From positions 1-64,000 of the forward strand of contig JADNSB010000044.1 of assembly GCA_019695575.1 (NCBI GenBank): a stretch of DNA of 64,000 bases. Direction: 5' to 3'. The notes beneath the pieces are model-generated. The model saw nothing but the letters and a program-made list of their open reading frames with translations. It did not search any database and was not told where the DNA came from. Shown piece after piece: positions 7,546-17,715 of this stretch. The first letter of the stretch is position 1; every line of letters starts with the position of its first letter. This DNA comes from Angomonas ambiguus. Lineage: Eukaryota > Euglenozoa > Kinetoplastea > Trypanosomatida > Trypanosomatidae. Position numbers and translations under genes: made by a program.

Positions 7546-9618
7546 TCAGGAAAGTAGTGATAAGAGAGAGTCCAGTGCTTTAATATAGTTAATATCATAG
7601 TCGTACTGTCCATCCTCATCCTTGGCCTCGACGAGTTCTTTGCGTTCGTACGTATAAGCAAAATCCACCATCACAATACGAGCCGTCTGCAGAGGGGCGG
7701 CGTAGTCATAGACGAATAATAACGAAGACGTGTAGAAGCGGTAGACGGTCTGCCGCTGGAAGGCCTCTCTCAACGACTGCAGTTGGCGCACGAACGACAA
7801 CTCTAGCAAACGTCTCTCCCCGCAGAAGAGCGTCAACTCTTCTTTAATTTCGTTAAAGGTGAGAGGGCGACACTGCAGTTTGGTTTTGGTATAGTAGGAC
7901 TGCAAGTCGGGGTCCCAGCGCCGCACGCCAGCCAGTCGTATGCCGTACTCCCAGGAGGTGGTGTGACGCGCCTTATACTCTTTGCTGCGGCGCTTCCGCT
8001 CACTGGCATTCAGTCCATACTGACGGGATCCCATCTTCATGTCGAGCACACAGGGATAGCTGAACCCGAAGCAGACGTCCTCTAGCACCGTCAGGCGGAT
8101 GGGCTTATCGTCCAGCTCGTCGTCGGCGTCGTGCGGGATTCTATTATTATTATTATTATTATGATGGTCTTGACTATGATTCTCCTTTTCAGTCCATGTC
8201 AGCCGGCGGAGTGTTTCAGCGGTGGTAACACGCAGTCCAAAGAACCGCGCCGTAAAAGGACACAGTAAAGTAAGAGCAAGCGCCTTCTCCTCCGCTGCCC
8301 GACGGGACTCCTCGGTGGGCAGTCGGTACTCGGAGAACACCTGTGTTGTGTTGCTGCACGATGTCAGAGGGGTGGTGGGGTGCACCTCCAGCGTGTGATG
8401 GTTATACAGACACGAGTGGGGGGAGGCGAGGTCCTCGCCGAAACACTTCCCCAGTCGCAGTACCGGACCCCGCCAGTGCTGTGTCCACCACAGGGAGGCC
8501 GCCAGCCTTATCTTCTCCATCTCCGCATCCGAGACCGTCTCCAGATACTTTAACTCCTCATCGATGGTTTTTATTTCGGTTGGACGAGACGCTAACTTCT
8601 TCTCGGCTTCCTCCGCAGTACTGTTGGTGGTGGTGGTGGTGGTGGTGGGGTTGTCCTCACCGCTATTCCCGTAAAAATGGCTATAATGTTCGGCGCAGTT
8701 TTGATGCTCAATAATACGAAACAGCCTTAGCAGGCGATCCTGCTTCATCTGACGTGAATTCTCTTCTCCCTCGGTGACCTTTACTTCCACCTCCACCTCC
8801 TCGCTGCTGTCATCGTCGGTGTTACTACCCCGTTCATCGTACTCCTTCAGCCGCTCCTTCTCCCCCGACCACGCTGAGATGGTGCGATCGGTGTGACGCA
8901 CCGCCTGCTCTACCAGTACACACTGATACGGAGCTATGGTGGAGTAAAACAGCTCCTCCCGTCGGCTGTTGGCCTGCTTCATGAACCGATCACCCATGTT
9001 AAGAGAGAGATGATGCCCGCCGATAGAGGAGGAGCTGGACACATCCAGTCCAGGGGAGTTGGGGAAGGGCGTGCGATAGCCTTCAAAGCTCGTCGCTCCC
9101 TCGCTGGGCTGCGACAGAAGGAGAGGGGCGTTGTGCGCTGTACAGTGATTATTCGAGAGATGCGAGGGGGAGAGGATACAGATATGATTCGTGCTGGCGT
9201 CGGTCTTGGTGGCCAGCGGTGGAGGAGGACTACGAGGGGCGATTCCTTTGGGGGCACCCAGCGGAAGGGGTGGGGAAGACACCACATTTAACTTCTTTTT
9301 ACCCTCCGAGAACGAGGAAGAAGTGTTGACGTCGGTGAGAGAGGGATTTGAGGTGACGTAGTCGTTCGTGGTGCTGTTCCGTTTGCTAATCGGAGGAGTT
9401 TCCTCGTTGGAACTCTTATACCCATCGTCACTGCTGCGGTGGCTGCGAGGACTATCGACGTGATCGGAGGAGCCTGGTGGAGCGGCCTTGGAAGGGCCTT
9501 CTTGGATACCCCAACGACCCACACCGAGCGCAGCGTGTCCATGGAGAGTGGTAGCAGCCGTCATGCCGTTCTCTACACCAGGGTCGGAGTACAGCGGCTT
9601 ACTGTTGTAGGACGTCAT
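7546..9618 (-). CDS. Inositol polyphosphate kinase (IPK/IPMK family)
   Basis: This family phosphorylates soluble inositol phosphates, or InsP6 in IP6K members. The 690-residue product has the signature PxxxDxKxG as PCVLDMKMG near residue 520, and the C-terminal metal-binding DFAYT segment (family DFAHT) near 650, followed by DINYIKALDSLLSLL. The first 200 or so residues are Ser/Pro-rich and disordered. A short GPVLRLGKCFGE stretch near 385 fits the N-lobe. The kinase domain is broken by low-complexity inserts: a Thr run (GTG repeat near 8623-8648), an acidic run near residue 280, and an Asn run from a TTA microsatellite at 8142-8162. These motifs cannot separate IPMK from IP6K specificity. 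The ATG at 9618 is followed within 20 bases upstream by a GT microsatellite. Confidence 0.9.
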   Translation of the reverse strand: MTSYNSKPLYSDPGVENGMTAATTLHGHAALGVGRWGIQEGPSKAAPPGSSDHVDSPRSHRSSDDGYKSSNEETPPISKRNSTTNDYVTSNPSLTDVNTSSSFSEGKKKLNVVSSPPLPLGAPKGIAPRSPPPPLATKTDASTNHICILSPSHLSNNHCTAHNAPLLLSQPSEGATSFEGYRTPFPNSPGLDVSSSSSIGGHHLSLNMGDRFMKQANSRREELFYSTIAPYQCVLVEQAVRHTDRTISAWSGEKERLKEYDERGSNTDDDSSEEVEVEVKVTEGEENSRQMKQDRLLRLFRIIEHQNCAEHYSHFYGNSGEDNPTTTTTTTNSTAEEAEKKLASRPTEIKTIDEELKYLETVSDAEMEKIRLAASLWWTQHWRGPVLRLGKCFGEDLASPHSCLYNHHTLEVHPTTPLTSCSNTTQVFSEYRLPTEESRRAAEEKALALTLLCPFTARFFGLRVTTAETLRRLTWTEKENHSQDHHNNNNNNRIPHDADDELDDKPIRLTVLEDVCFGFSYPCVLDMKMGSRQYGLNASERKRRSKEYKARHTTSWEYGIRLAGVRRWDPDLQSYYTKTKLQCRPLTFNEIKEELTLFCGERRLLELSFVRQLQSLREAFQRQTVYRFYTSSLLFVYDYAAPLQTARIVMVDFAYTYERKELVEAKDEDGQYDYDINYIKALDSLLSLLS

Positions 9619-9628
9619 ATTGATGTAC

Positions 9629-9669
<41 letters not shown>

Positions 9670-10409
9670 CGGGGGTAACTGCTTCTTTTTCTTGTTTTTT
9701 AACTAATCTTTCTCACACACAATATATATAGTACTACTATACTTACGTATTTTATTATATATATTATTATGATATACAGTTTGTTTGCTTGTTTTATTTT
9801 GTTGTTGTTGTTGTTGTTGTTTTTGTTGTTTTGTGTATTTAACAACGTAGAATTCCCTCTCTTTTACCGTTACTTTTTTTTATATATACTACAAAAAAAA
9901 ATAAAAACGAACGCAAAGAAAATTTACCTGAACTGGGGGAAAAAAAAAGAAAAAAAGAATATATTATACCTTTTGGTTTTTACAACCGCTTAAAAAAATA
10001 AAAATACAAAAAACAATAGCACAATTATTTGTGAATAATAACAGAAATAATGAAAATGGTATTATATGGAACTATAATATATAAAGACGTAAAGAAAGAA
10101 AGGAGAAGAGAGTATTGTTGTGACAAGTGGTACCCTTTTTATTATTATTAGATGACCAATGACTGAACCAAACACTACTAATGATAACAACAGTAATAAT
10201 AGATAATAGTAATAAATAAAATCACAGAAAAATGTTACAGTAGTACAAATACAAAAAGAAAGAAAGAAGTAAAAAAAAAAAAAGAATCGCAAATAAAGAA
10301 GAAAAGAAAAAAACAGGTCTGAATTCAAACCATAATATTTGCTTTTTTTGGTGTTGGCGTTGTGATAAGTATTGTTCTTATTATCATTATCATCCCTTAT
10401 TTTTTTTTT
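9619..10409. other. AT-rich spacer with GT and TTG microsatellites
   Basis: This 0.8-kb spacer contains the GT repeat at 9631-9662, a TTG run at 9799-9830, many A/T homopolymers and an AAT-rich block around 10140-10220. No gene is seen. It includes the inositol-kinase leader region and the 3' flank of the next gene. Confidence 0.7.
9631..9662. repeat. (GT)16 microsatellite
   Basis: An uninterrupted GT dinucleotide run begins 13 bases upstream (sense) of the inositol-kinase ATG, so it may fall within the mature leader as a CA repeat. Confidence 0.95.
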
Positions 10410-11789
10410 TCAATACTTCTCCATCAAGTTGTTAAAACTCAATTCATTCGCCTTTTCAATATCCTGTAAGTTCTGAAGCGCCCTTTCGTGCTCCTGGAGA
10501 AGATCATTCACGGAGCGGTCCTCCGCGTAACGATGCCCTAATGCATTCCACGTCTTATCGCCGTCCTCGGGAGCATTCTTTCTCGAGAGGTCAGCGAGTT
10601 TCTTCTGTCGGTTAATCTGATCTTCTGCCGCACGGGACCACGCGGGTTGCATAGGAAGCACCGCGGAGGGTTCTACTAGTTTTTTTGGACGGGCTGAAGG
10701 ACGGCTGCCGCCTCTCTTGTTTGCTTTTCCCTTGTCTCCGTTAAGATCGTCGTCAGTGTCCTCCTCGTCGTAGTGATCTAGCTGGACTTCATGGCGACCG
10801 TTGTGTACAGCGGACTGCAGGCGCACGTCGTGATGCACAAAGCCATCACAGAGCTGCATTAACCGCCGTCGCTCCTCTTCCGAATAGTTTAACTGCGTGG
10901 CACTTTCCCTTAAAATGGTTTCAAACTTTTCTTCCAACTTTTCCGCCCTCTTACGGTGGATAGAGAGGGCAGGGTCGGAGTCCCTTTTGATACTGTGCTC
11001 CTCCTCGCCCTTAGCGACGGCTGTGTCCTCCGCCGTGTGTAGTTCCCCTTCTCCTACCGACTGGACCGTCCACTCTTCCACAGAAAGTCGTGGCGTTCCA
11101 TCGTGAGTGTTGCCGCTGTCGCCGCGAGGGGGGCGGTAGGGGGCGCTAGGTGTCTGCCGGGGGCTGCGACCACTGGCACTGAATAAGGGGGGAGAGGACG
11201 GTGATGGTAACGCTATTTCCGTCGCTCCGACTGGTTTCCTCCCCCGTCTGCCCACGGCGGTCTTCCCTACTCGTGAGGGGGCGTCGCTGGTGATATCTTT
11301 GGTGAGAAAGTTCCATCGTGAAGAGGGCGGTCGAGTAAGGACACTGTGCGACGGCGGCCGCGTCCCCCAACGGCCCTCCGACTCGCTAAAAGGAGAGGCG
11401 CTGTAGTGCTCGGGGAACTGCGCCGTACTGAGGGTGAGGGTGGCGGCATGCTGAGGGCGTACCTCAGCGGTTGCAGCCCGCGCTGGTCGATCGGACAGTA
11501 ACGGAGCGGCGGGGTACGACGTGCACCACTCCAAACCCTCTCCCTCTTCCTCCCGGCGAGGTGGAGGGCTGCCAGTCCGAGGAGGGGCGCTGCTATTGCG
11601 GACTGCTGTGTTAGTGGTTTCCTCTAACGGAAAGGCCTTACGCAGTATTGGCAGTTCGCTGCTGCTAGAGAAGGACCGACGACGAGACTGGGTTCGGTAA
11701 GAGCTACGGAAACCACTCTCGGGGCGAATGTTTATTTTAGTGCCGCCGGTGGGGGGTCTCTTGCTAGTAGTGGTTCCAACAGCATGCAT
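10410..11789 (-). CDS. Unknown conserved-type protein with C-terminal coiled coil
   Basis: I chose the ATG at 11787-11789 (MHAVGTTTSKRPPTGG), giving 459 residues. The frame stays open to 12008, but the extra 73 codons are hydrophobic, AT-rich and look like leader sequence. The first 270 residues are basic, Ser/Pro/Arg-rich and disordered. From about 280 the protein is charged and helical (RKRAEKLEEKFETIL, YSEEERRRLMQLCDGF). It ends in a probable coiled coil (NDLLQEHERALQNLQDIEKA). I do not recognise a family. The composition suits a cytoskeletal or flagellar protein, but this is only a guess. Confidence 0.75.
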   Translation of the reverse strand: MHAVGTTTSKRPPTGGTKINIRPESGFRSSYRTQSRRRSFSSSSELPILRKAFPLEETTNTAVRNSSAPPRTGSPPPRREEEGEGLEWCTSYPAAPLLSDRPARAATAEVRPQHAATLTLSTAQFPEHYSASPFSESEGRWGTRPPSHSVLTRPPSSRWNFLTKDITSDAPSRVGKTAVGRRGRKPVGATEIALPSPSSPPLFSASGRSPRQTPSAPYRPPRGDSGNTHDGTPRLSVEEWTVQSVGEGELHTAEDTAVAKGEEEHSIKRDSDPALSIHRKRAEKLEEKFETILRESATQLNYSEEERRRLMQLCDGFVHHDVRLQSAVHNGRHEVQLDHYDEEDTDDDLNGDKGKANKRGGSRPSARPKKLVEPSAVLPMQPAWSRAAEDQINRQKKLADLSRKNAPEDGDKTWNALGHRYAEDRSVNDLLQEHERALQNLQDIEKANELSFNNLMEKY

Positions 11790-12460
11790 GATGATAGGCA
11801 ACAGAGAAAGATAAGAAAAGACACTAAGTACAGGGAAAAAAAAAACAGATAAATGAGTTTTGAAGTCCAATAAAGATAGACTGAGTAGGTATAAATATAA
11901 ATGTATGTCTGCACTACTAGTATACCCTATATGTGAGAGAAAGAAGGAAAGAAAGGGAGAGTATAGTGAATTGCACAATGTATAAAATAATAATAATAAT
12001 AATACCAATATAATAGATATAAGCGCGGGTTTCCCCTTCCCTTCAAAGAAGAAACGAAAAAAAAAATGATTTCTTAGTTCACGAAATGTATAAAACTTAC
12101 TTAATTAATTAGTGATGAAAAACGGTTCGAAACGAATGCCGATATACAGAAAGATAAAAAAAAAAGCTATATTTATTATTCACCGTGAAATCACAGGAAA
12201 ACAAAAAAAAAAACATTCGATAATTACTGTTCAATATAAAAAAAAAAAAGAACAAGAGGGCTACCCGATTGGTATTCTTTGTAAATGCTTATTTATATGA
12301 TTGATTATTATTATTTTTATTTTCTAGTTAATTATTTATTCTTAATTTCAACATATGGTTTAAATCCATCTTCTTCTGATTAGTTCGTCTCCTTTTCAAT
12401 GAAGTAGATCGGGTCTTTATTATTATTACTATTATTATTATTGTGTTCCAATGCTTCGTG
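11790..12460. other. AT-rich spacer
   Basis: This is leader and flank sequence with purine-rich plus-strand runs (11830-11850 and 11935-11960), an AAT run at 11988-12003, poly-A runs and a TTA run at 12418-12442. The hydrophobic reading-frame extension in its left third is treated as untranslated. No RNA gene is seen. Confidence 0.65.
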
Positions 12461-14137
12461 TTAACACCCGGTTGTGGAGTTGGTTTGGATGGTAATCCAC
12501 ATCTTATACAGTCCAAACACCACACCGGCCACTACCACCACACATCCATACCCCCCGAGACCGAATATCACACAGTACTCCCACCAACGCAGATAGCGGT
12601 TCTGCAACAGTCCCCACCGACGGCGACGGACGTAATCCAGCGCGGCGGGCACTACTATACCAATAATACCGCAGCCGAAACTACCAGAGATGGCCAGCAT
12701 GAGACCATAATACGGTACAATCCACGCGGCAAAGATGCTGAGCGCGAGGGTGAGCACACGGAGAAGGTTTGGCTTCCAGTCAAAGTATCGGGCCGGGCGC
12801 ATAATACCCAGCACCAGTCGATCGCAGAGCTCACTGAGGGGAAAAGTTTGCTGAGGGATGATGGCCAGAGAGGCGACGAAAAGGATCGCACTGACAGCCG
12901 TCTTCATCGCTCCCGGCTGTAGGGAGACCGTCATCACGGAGCACGTATGAGGGCCGTAGCTGATGTAGCCGCAGAGGCCAAAGAAGAGAAGCACGGCGCA
13001 GGAGAGACCGACGGCAACACGGAGCAGCACGACGTATCGCTTAGGACTCATCGAGCGCTCCACGCCGAGACAGGAGCCGATGCCGGTGAAGGCGTAGACC
13101 GCAATACCCAACGCTCCGAAGAAACTAGAGGCCGACTTCGGCCACAAATGCAGTTGCACCGAGGTGGAACCATACGGGAAGTACGTCAACATCATAATCA
13201 CGCTGGTAAAGATTAGCAAGTTGGAGATGATGGAGAGGGGTTGTTGATTGGTCTCTCGTTTCATAAACACTAAAGGGAGCGCGATTACGGAGGGGACAAT
13301 CAAACTGACCGCCATGGCGCCCCCTCCCGTCAGCCCCATCGCCGCCAGCAGCACCCTGGAGTTGGAGGCGGCAAACGCCAGGAAACCGATAAGATGGGTA
13401 ATACCGTAGAAAAGGTTCAGTAAAGGGTACCAGTCGCCCCATATCATACGAGGCACATCGCCGTACAGCATCACTTTACTGGCGTTGCGCATTTGGTTCT
13501 TGGCACCGAAGTAAGCCTCCGTCGCGTACTCTGAAGTAAAGGCGACAAAGATGAGAAGAAGAATGCCACCGACAAGACCCGCCTCATTCAATACGTATGG
13601 CATAGAGAGAACGTTGGTGTGGAAAAAAGAACGCATAGTGTTACTAAAATCTATAAAAATTAACCGCTTCTTATCCTCCGAGATCAACCCATCCGGGATC
13701 ACCTTTATGATCAGCTCCGGTACCGCCTCGATGGCACTTCCTATCGCCTCCACACCGGTACCAATCGCATTGGTCACCGCATTACTCCCATGCTCTCGTT
13801 CTTCGTTATCTAAATCCCTTTCATCGGTGATGGTGAGTGGTTCCTTCTCCTTGTCGTGCTTCGCCACCCCAGGCAGAAGCGCCTCTCCTGTTTCCTTGAG
13901 GAAGTCCACCACGGAAGGACCCACCATCGCGTTGTAGGAGGCGAAGCGGCCGGCCTGTATCTCGTCCGCGGTCAGACGCCGGCGGGGGGTGTCGGGAGGC
14001 GTGTCCGCTGGGGCTACCTCCTCCTCCACTCTGAGAGGAGGGAGGGACGCCGCTCTGCCGTTGGGCACCGCAGGTGGTTCTTCCGGGGAGGAGGGACGTG
14101 GAGGGGTGGTGGTGGTGGTGGTGGCTGTTGCATCCAT
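12461..14137 (-). CDS. AAAP-family amino acid transporter, paralogue A
   Basis: This 558-residue polytopic membrane protein belongs to the amino acid/auxin permease (SLC36/38-like) group. About 10-11 hydrophobic segments follow residue 185, starting after IPDGLISEDKKRLIFIDF. It has a conserved SGSFGCGIIGIVVPAALDYVRRRR segment (taken in two parts) and a C-terminal RWWEYCVIF helix. The cytosolic N-terminus has a Thr/Pro-rich lead and a module at 55-90 (LTADEIQAGRFASYN, then VVDFLKETGEALLP) that is shared with the neighbouring gene. The next gene upstream (14492-17077) is a clear paralogue, so the pair arose by tandem duplication. The substrate cannot be read from sequence; trypanosomatid AAAPs carry various amino acids. 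Plasma or organellar membrane location is open. Confidence 0.9.
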   Translation of the reverse strand: MDATATTTTTTPPRPSSPEEPPAVPNGRAASLPPLRVEEEVAPADTPPDTPRRRLTADEIQAGRFASYNAMVGPSVVDFLKETGEALLPGVAKHDKEKEPLTITDERDLDNEEREHGSNAVTNAIGTGVEAIGSAIEAVPELIIKVIPDGLISEDKKRLIFIDFSNTMRSFFHTNVLSMPYVLNEAGLVGGILLLIFVAFTSEYATEAYFGAKNQMRNASKVMLYGDVPRMIWGDWYPLLNLFYGITHLIGFLAFAASNSRVLLAAMGLTGGGAMAVSLIVPSVIALPLVFMKRETNQQPLSIISNLLIFTSVIMMLTYFPYGSTSVQLHLWPKSASSFFGALGIAVYAFTGIGSCLGVERSMSPKRYVVLLRVAVGLSCAVLLFFGLCGYISYGPHTCSVMTVSLQPGAMKTAVSAILFVASLAIIPQQTFPLSELCDRLVLGIMRPARYFDWKPNLLRVLTLALSIFAAWIVPYYGLMLAISGSFGCGIIGIVVPAALDYVRRRRWGLLQNRYLRWWEYCVIFGLGGYGCVVVVAGVVFGLYKMWITIQTNSTTGC

Positions 14138-14491
14138 GGGAAGTTCTGTACGTAAATAGATACAGAAAAAAGGAGGGAGAATATATATAAAAGAACCTAC
14201 TCACACAGGAGAAACAATCTTTCCTTTTTCCTAAACAATGAGGAAAAGGGAAAAACCTTCCAGCAAAGAACAGGGAAAGAGAGAGAAAAAAAGGGGAGAG
14301 TGTGAAAAAAAAAAAAGAAGGACTTAGGTTGGCACTGAAATCAAAAAAGCAGTATTCCAAACGTGCAACTGAAAAGCTAAAATAGAAAACGAAAAAAATG
14401 TTATCCGAAGTTACAAAATAAACACTCATCGTCGTACATGTATTTTTATTTTATTTTATTTTTTTTGATTTTTGTCCATCGCCGCCGCCGC
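14138..14491. other. Spacer between the two AAAP genes
   Basis: The plus strand is strongly purine-rich at 14160-14325, giving a long polypyrimidine region on the sense strand that should serve as trans-splicing signal for paralogue A. A TTTTA run at 14442-14470 borders the paralogue B stop codon. Confidence 0.65.
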
Positions 14492-17077
14492 TCAGCACGT
14501 ATCGGAACCCCTTTGGGTAGCCCTCCACATCTCAAAGAAACCCATCACAATACCCACTGACACTACCGTGAACCCTAATACACCAACACTAAACACCACA
14601 CAATACTCCCACCACCGCAGCCGTTTACCCTTTCGTAGTCTTCGTCGCTCTCGGCGGACGTAATCTAACGCGGAGGGGATGAGGAGCGTAAGAGTACCAC
14701 ACCCGAAGGAGCCACTGAGAGAGAGCATCTCCCCGAAATGTGGCATCACACTCGCCAAGACGGCGGCCCCCGCGAGAAACGCAAGCCGCATCAAGTTTGG
14801 TCCGACCTGCCAGTACCCCGGTAGCCGCCGCAGCCCCAGCACCCGTCGATCGCATATCTCCACCACCCTAAACAGCGACTGAGGAATCACCAACACAAAA
14901 GTGACAAAGAGCAGCGAGGAGGCGGCGACCTCCACAGGGGTACTCCCAAAGGACAAGGGCAGCACGGAGCAGGTGGTGGTCCTGTAGTAGAGAAAGGCAG
15001 TAAGACCGAAGGCGAGGTAAAACAAAAGACCAATCACCGTACAGATGGCGGAGAGCTTAAAAAAACGATCGGGATGCATATTTCGCTCGACAGGGACACT
15101 CAGTAAAAGTGGGGAGAAGATGTAAAGCGCGAGACCCAGGGCAATGAAGAATCCAGGGGCGTCCTTGGGCCACAACGCCAGCTCCCCAAACGTCTGGTGG
15201 TAGTCGGATTTAAAGTCAAACCGAGTCATGATCAACACCGCCACAATAAACACCAGCAGAGAGGTCAAGCTGGCCAGAGGGACTTGCGTCTTGGCCCGCT
15301 TCATGAACACCAGTGGGGTACAGAATAAGAGAGGGAGAAAATAGCTCAGGACAATGATGGACCACTTATCGGTTAGTCCCATTCGTCGTAGTAAGTACTG
15401 GGCGTTGAGAGCGGCGTAGAGCACAAAGGAGATGAAGTAAAAGGAGTTGTAGATAATCGAAAAGATGGGTAAATACAGTCCCCATGTGAGCCGTGGTACA
15501 TCGTCATACATGACCACCTGTTGTGCTACTTTGAGCTGATTCTTGGCGTCAAAGAAGGCGACACTGGTGTACCAGGAAATACCACTAAGACACAGCACCA
15601 ACAACAGACCAGGGACTAGCCCGCCTTTTTGAAAAATATAAGGGACAAAGAGAATTTTGTAATTTAAGTAGCACTTTAGGGTGGAAAGAAAGTCGACCAA
15701 AATGAGTTTTTGCTTTTCTTTAGAAACCAATCCCTCGGGAATGATCTCCATCAGGTACTCTGGTGCGTTCGTCAGTACGTCCCCCGTGTACTCGGCCATA
15801 ATCAAAAGACCCTTGCTAGTGAGCTCAAAGGCGGACTTCACCGGCGCGGGTATTGTGGACTTGAAAAATTCCATCGAATTTCTATAAAAAGTACTCGTCC
15901 CCGAGAAAAGTTGGTTGATCTCATCGGGCAGTATGGTATCGGTGGTGTCTTTTAAGAAATCCAATGTGCTCACTGGGCAGGTGTCGTTGTAAATGGCGAG
16001 TCGAGCCAGCTGCATCTCCTCGGCATTGAGAGGTCCCTCGCTGATCTGCGCTGGGGTGGTGATAGCGTACGGCTCCGCTCCCTCGTGTTCGTTCTCCGCC
16101 ATCACCACAGTGGCGTCTCCCTCCGCTTCTACAGGGGAGTACACTGGGCTCTGCTGTGCCCCTCTACTGCTCGCGGTGGCAGCGACATCGACTGAAACAG
16201 TACCGACCTCGTCAAAAGACCTCTGCGTCTCCTCTCTCCCTTTATTTTCATGGTGGTGCACCACCTGTGCTGGGTTGGAAAGATAGGTGTAGTTGGTAGT
16301 GTAGGGATCCTCATCACGGGAGGAAGCATCTAAAGAGTCCTCGCCGCCGTTTTCGATACGGCGACGGTTACTGCTGGAGTCCATCACGCAAGGCGCGGTG
16401 GGGCCCTGAGGAGTGTTCTCTGGTGGTGGTGCCCCCTCCGTGGAGGCCCTCCGCACCTCCATCACCAATGCACTGTGCACCGCCTCGGTATCGACTGGTA
16501 AGTCTGTAGCAGCACGGTGACGTAATAAAGGAGGAGAAGGATCGTTGTCGTTCGTGCCAGCATTAGGGTGGTCCCCACTCGTATACTCTTCTCTAGAGCC
16601 AAAGTTCTTTTTATGCAGACCAAAGTCATCCCCCTGAGCTCCTCTGGAAGGCGCCGACGGAACCTTTTCTGTGGCCGCCTCTGACCGTGTCGTGGCGGTG
16701 GTACTCCTCCCGCTATACACCACCGGCTGAGTCACAGGGTCGAACCCGCCAGAGCTCTCCTCCGTGACCACCTGTGGGCCCCGAGGGCCGTAGCTACTAA
16801 GGGAGGTAGTATCCCAGTCCTCGCCATCGCGAGCAGAGAAGAACCGATTGGTGGTGGGTGGAACACCACTGGCGCTGTGGTTGCGGTGGCTGTCACTCGG
16901 GGGAAGTATATCTGCCGTCCGTTGATGGCTGTAGGCGTCCTCCTCCATGATACTAGCAGGGTCTAGGGTGAGAGGGTTCGTATCCTCAAGGGCGGCGGCG
17001 TCGCCTACGGGAGAGGGAGTACTCCTTTCGGGGGAATCCTCCTTATCGTCTGGTGAGGGGGAAGCGTGGTCCGACAT
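14492..17077 (-). CDS. AAAP-family amino acid transporter, paralogue B with long N-terminal extension
   Basis: This 861-residue paralogue of the downstream transporter shares IIPEGLVSKEKQKLILVDF before the first membrane helix, SGSFGCGTLTLLIPSALDY and the C-terminal RLRWWEYCVVF helix. About 10-11 membrane segments occupy roughly residues 460-855. The N-terminal 345 residues are disordered, acidic and Ser/Thr-rich. They are followed by the pre-membrane module (LNAEEMQLARLAIYN, then VSTLDFLKDTTDTILP) also found in paralogue A. The long tail is absent from A and from typical AAAPs of 450-550 residues, and may carry regulatory phosphosites (inference). The ATG at 17077 begins a continuous frame; many later Met codons exist, so a shorter start cannot be excluded. 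Confidence 0.88.
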   Translation of the reverse strand: MSDHASPSPDDKEDSPERSTPSPVGDAAALEDTNPLTLDPASIMEEDAYSHQRTADILPPSDSHRNHSASGVPPTTNRFFSARDGEDWDTTSLSSYGPRGPQVVTEESSGGFDPVTQPVVYSGRSTTATTRSEAATEKVPSAPSRGAQGDDFGLHKKNFGSREEYTSGDHPNAGTNDNDPSPPLLRHRAATDLPVDTEAVHSALVMEVRRASTEGAPPPENTPQGPTAPCVMDSSSNRRRIENGGEDSLDASSRDEDPYTTNYTYLSNPAQVVHHHENKGREETQRSFDEVGTVSVDVAATASSRGAQQSPVYSPVEAEGDATVVMAENEHEGAEPYAITTPAQISEGPLNAEEMQLARLAIYNDTCPVSTLDFLKDTTDTILPDEINQLFSGTSTFYRNSMEFFKSTIPAPVKSAFELTSKGLLIMAEYTGDVLTNAPEYLMEIIPEGLVSKEKQKLILVDFLSTLKCYLNYKILFVPYIFQKGGLVPGLLLVLCLSGISWYTSVAFFDAKNQLKVAQQVVMYDDVPRLTWGLYLPIFSIIYNSFYFISFVLYAALNAQYLLRRMGLTDKWSIIVLSYFLPLLFCTPLVFMKRAKTQVPLASLTSLLVFIVAVLIMTRFDFKSDYHQTFGELALWPKDAPGFFIALGLALYIFSPLLLSVPVERNMHPDRFFKLSAICTVIGLLFYLAFGLTAFLYYRTTTCSVLPLSFGSTPVEVAASSLLFVTFVLVIPQSLFRVVEICDRRVLGLRRLPGYWQVGPNLMRLAFLAGAAVLASVMPHFGEMLSLSGSFGCGTLTLLIPSALDYVRRERRRLRKGKRLRWWEYCVVFSVGVLGFTVVSVGIVMGFFEMWRATQRGSDTC

Positions 17078-17715
17078 CTATTTGGGTCACTAAAAGTATT
17101 TCTCCTTCTCCTTCTCTCGCTAACAGGAGTGAAGAGAAAGAGAGAAGGGGGTGGTATTTGAAAAACAAAAAAAAAAGAAATCTGAAGAGAAAGAAAACAG
17201 GAATACTGAAAGATAAACCTATCTACATTATATATACTCCAAAACTGTACATACTGTACTTTTATATAGAAAGTTACAAAAAAAAAAATACTTTTGTTTT
17301 AAACTTTAGAAAGAAAAAAATGTAATCTGCTTTACTGGCAACCGTAATAAATAAATGAAAAAAAAAATGAAAAAAAAAAATCGTTCAATGCTTCACTAAT
17401 AATAATGATGATAGTGTGTAGTAAATTTGAGAGTCATTTCTCAAAAGAAAAAAAGTGTGTTTTTAAAATGAACAAGGAAAAAAAAAACGATAAATAAAAT
17501 ACGAAAAGAATAAAAAAAAAAAAAGAAGCAACGGACTCCATACACTGTTGTTGCAAAATGAACGGCACAAAGTGATTTAAGTTCGATTTAGGTGATTTTA
17601 TTACATTTGCTCTTTAATTTCTTCTTCTTTTCCTGTTTTTTTTTTTTTATGGTTATTCTATTATTATTCATGTTATATTGTTACTGTTACTGTTATTACT
17701 ATTATTGTATATTTA
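17078..17715. other. AT-rich spacer
   Basis: Purine-rich plus strand at 17130-17210 (sense polypyrimidine) lies next to the paralogue B start. Poly-A runs and a TTA-rich block (17650-17720) lie near the permease stop codon. No gene is seen. Confidence 0.65.

Noticed and set aside
10410-12008. Longer N-terminus (start at 12008) for the unknown coiled-coil gene
   Set aside because: The added 73 codons are AT-rich, hydrophobic and resemble translated polypyrimidine leader; composition changes at the ATG at 11789.
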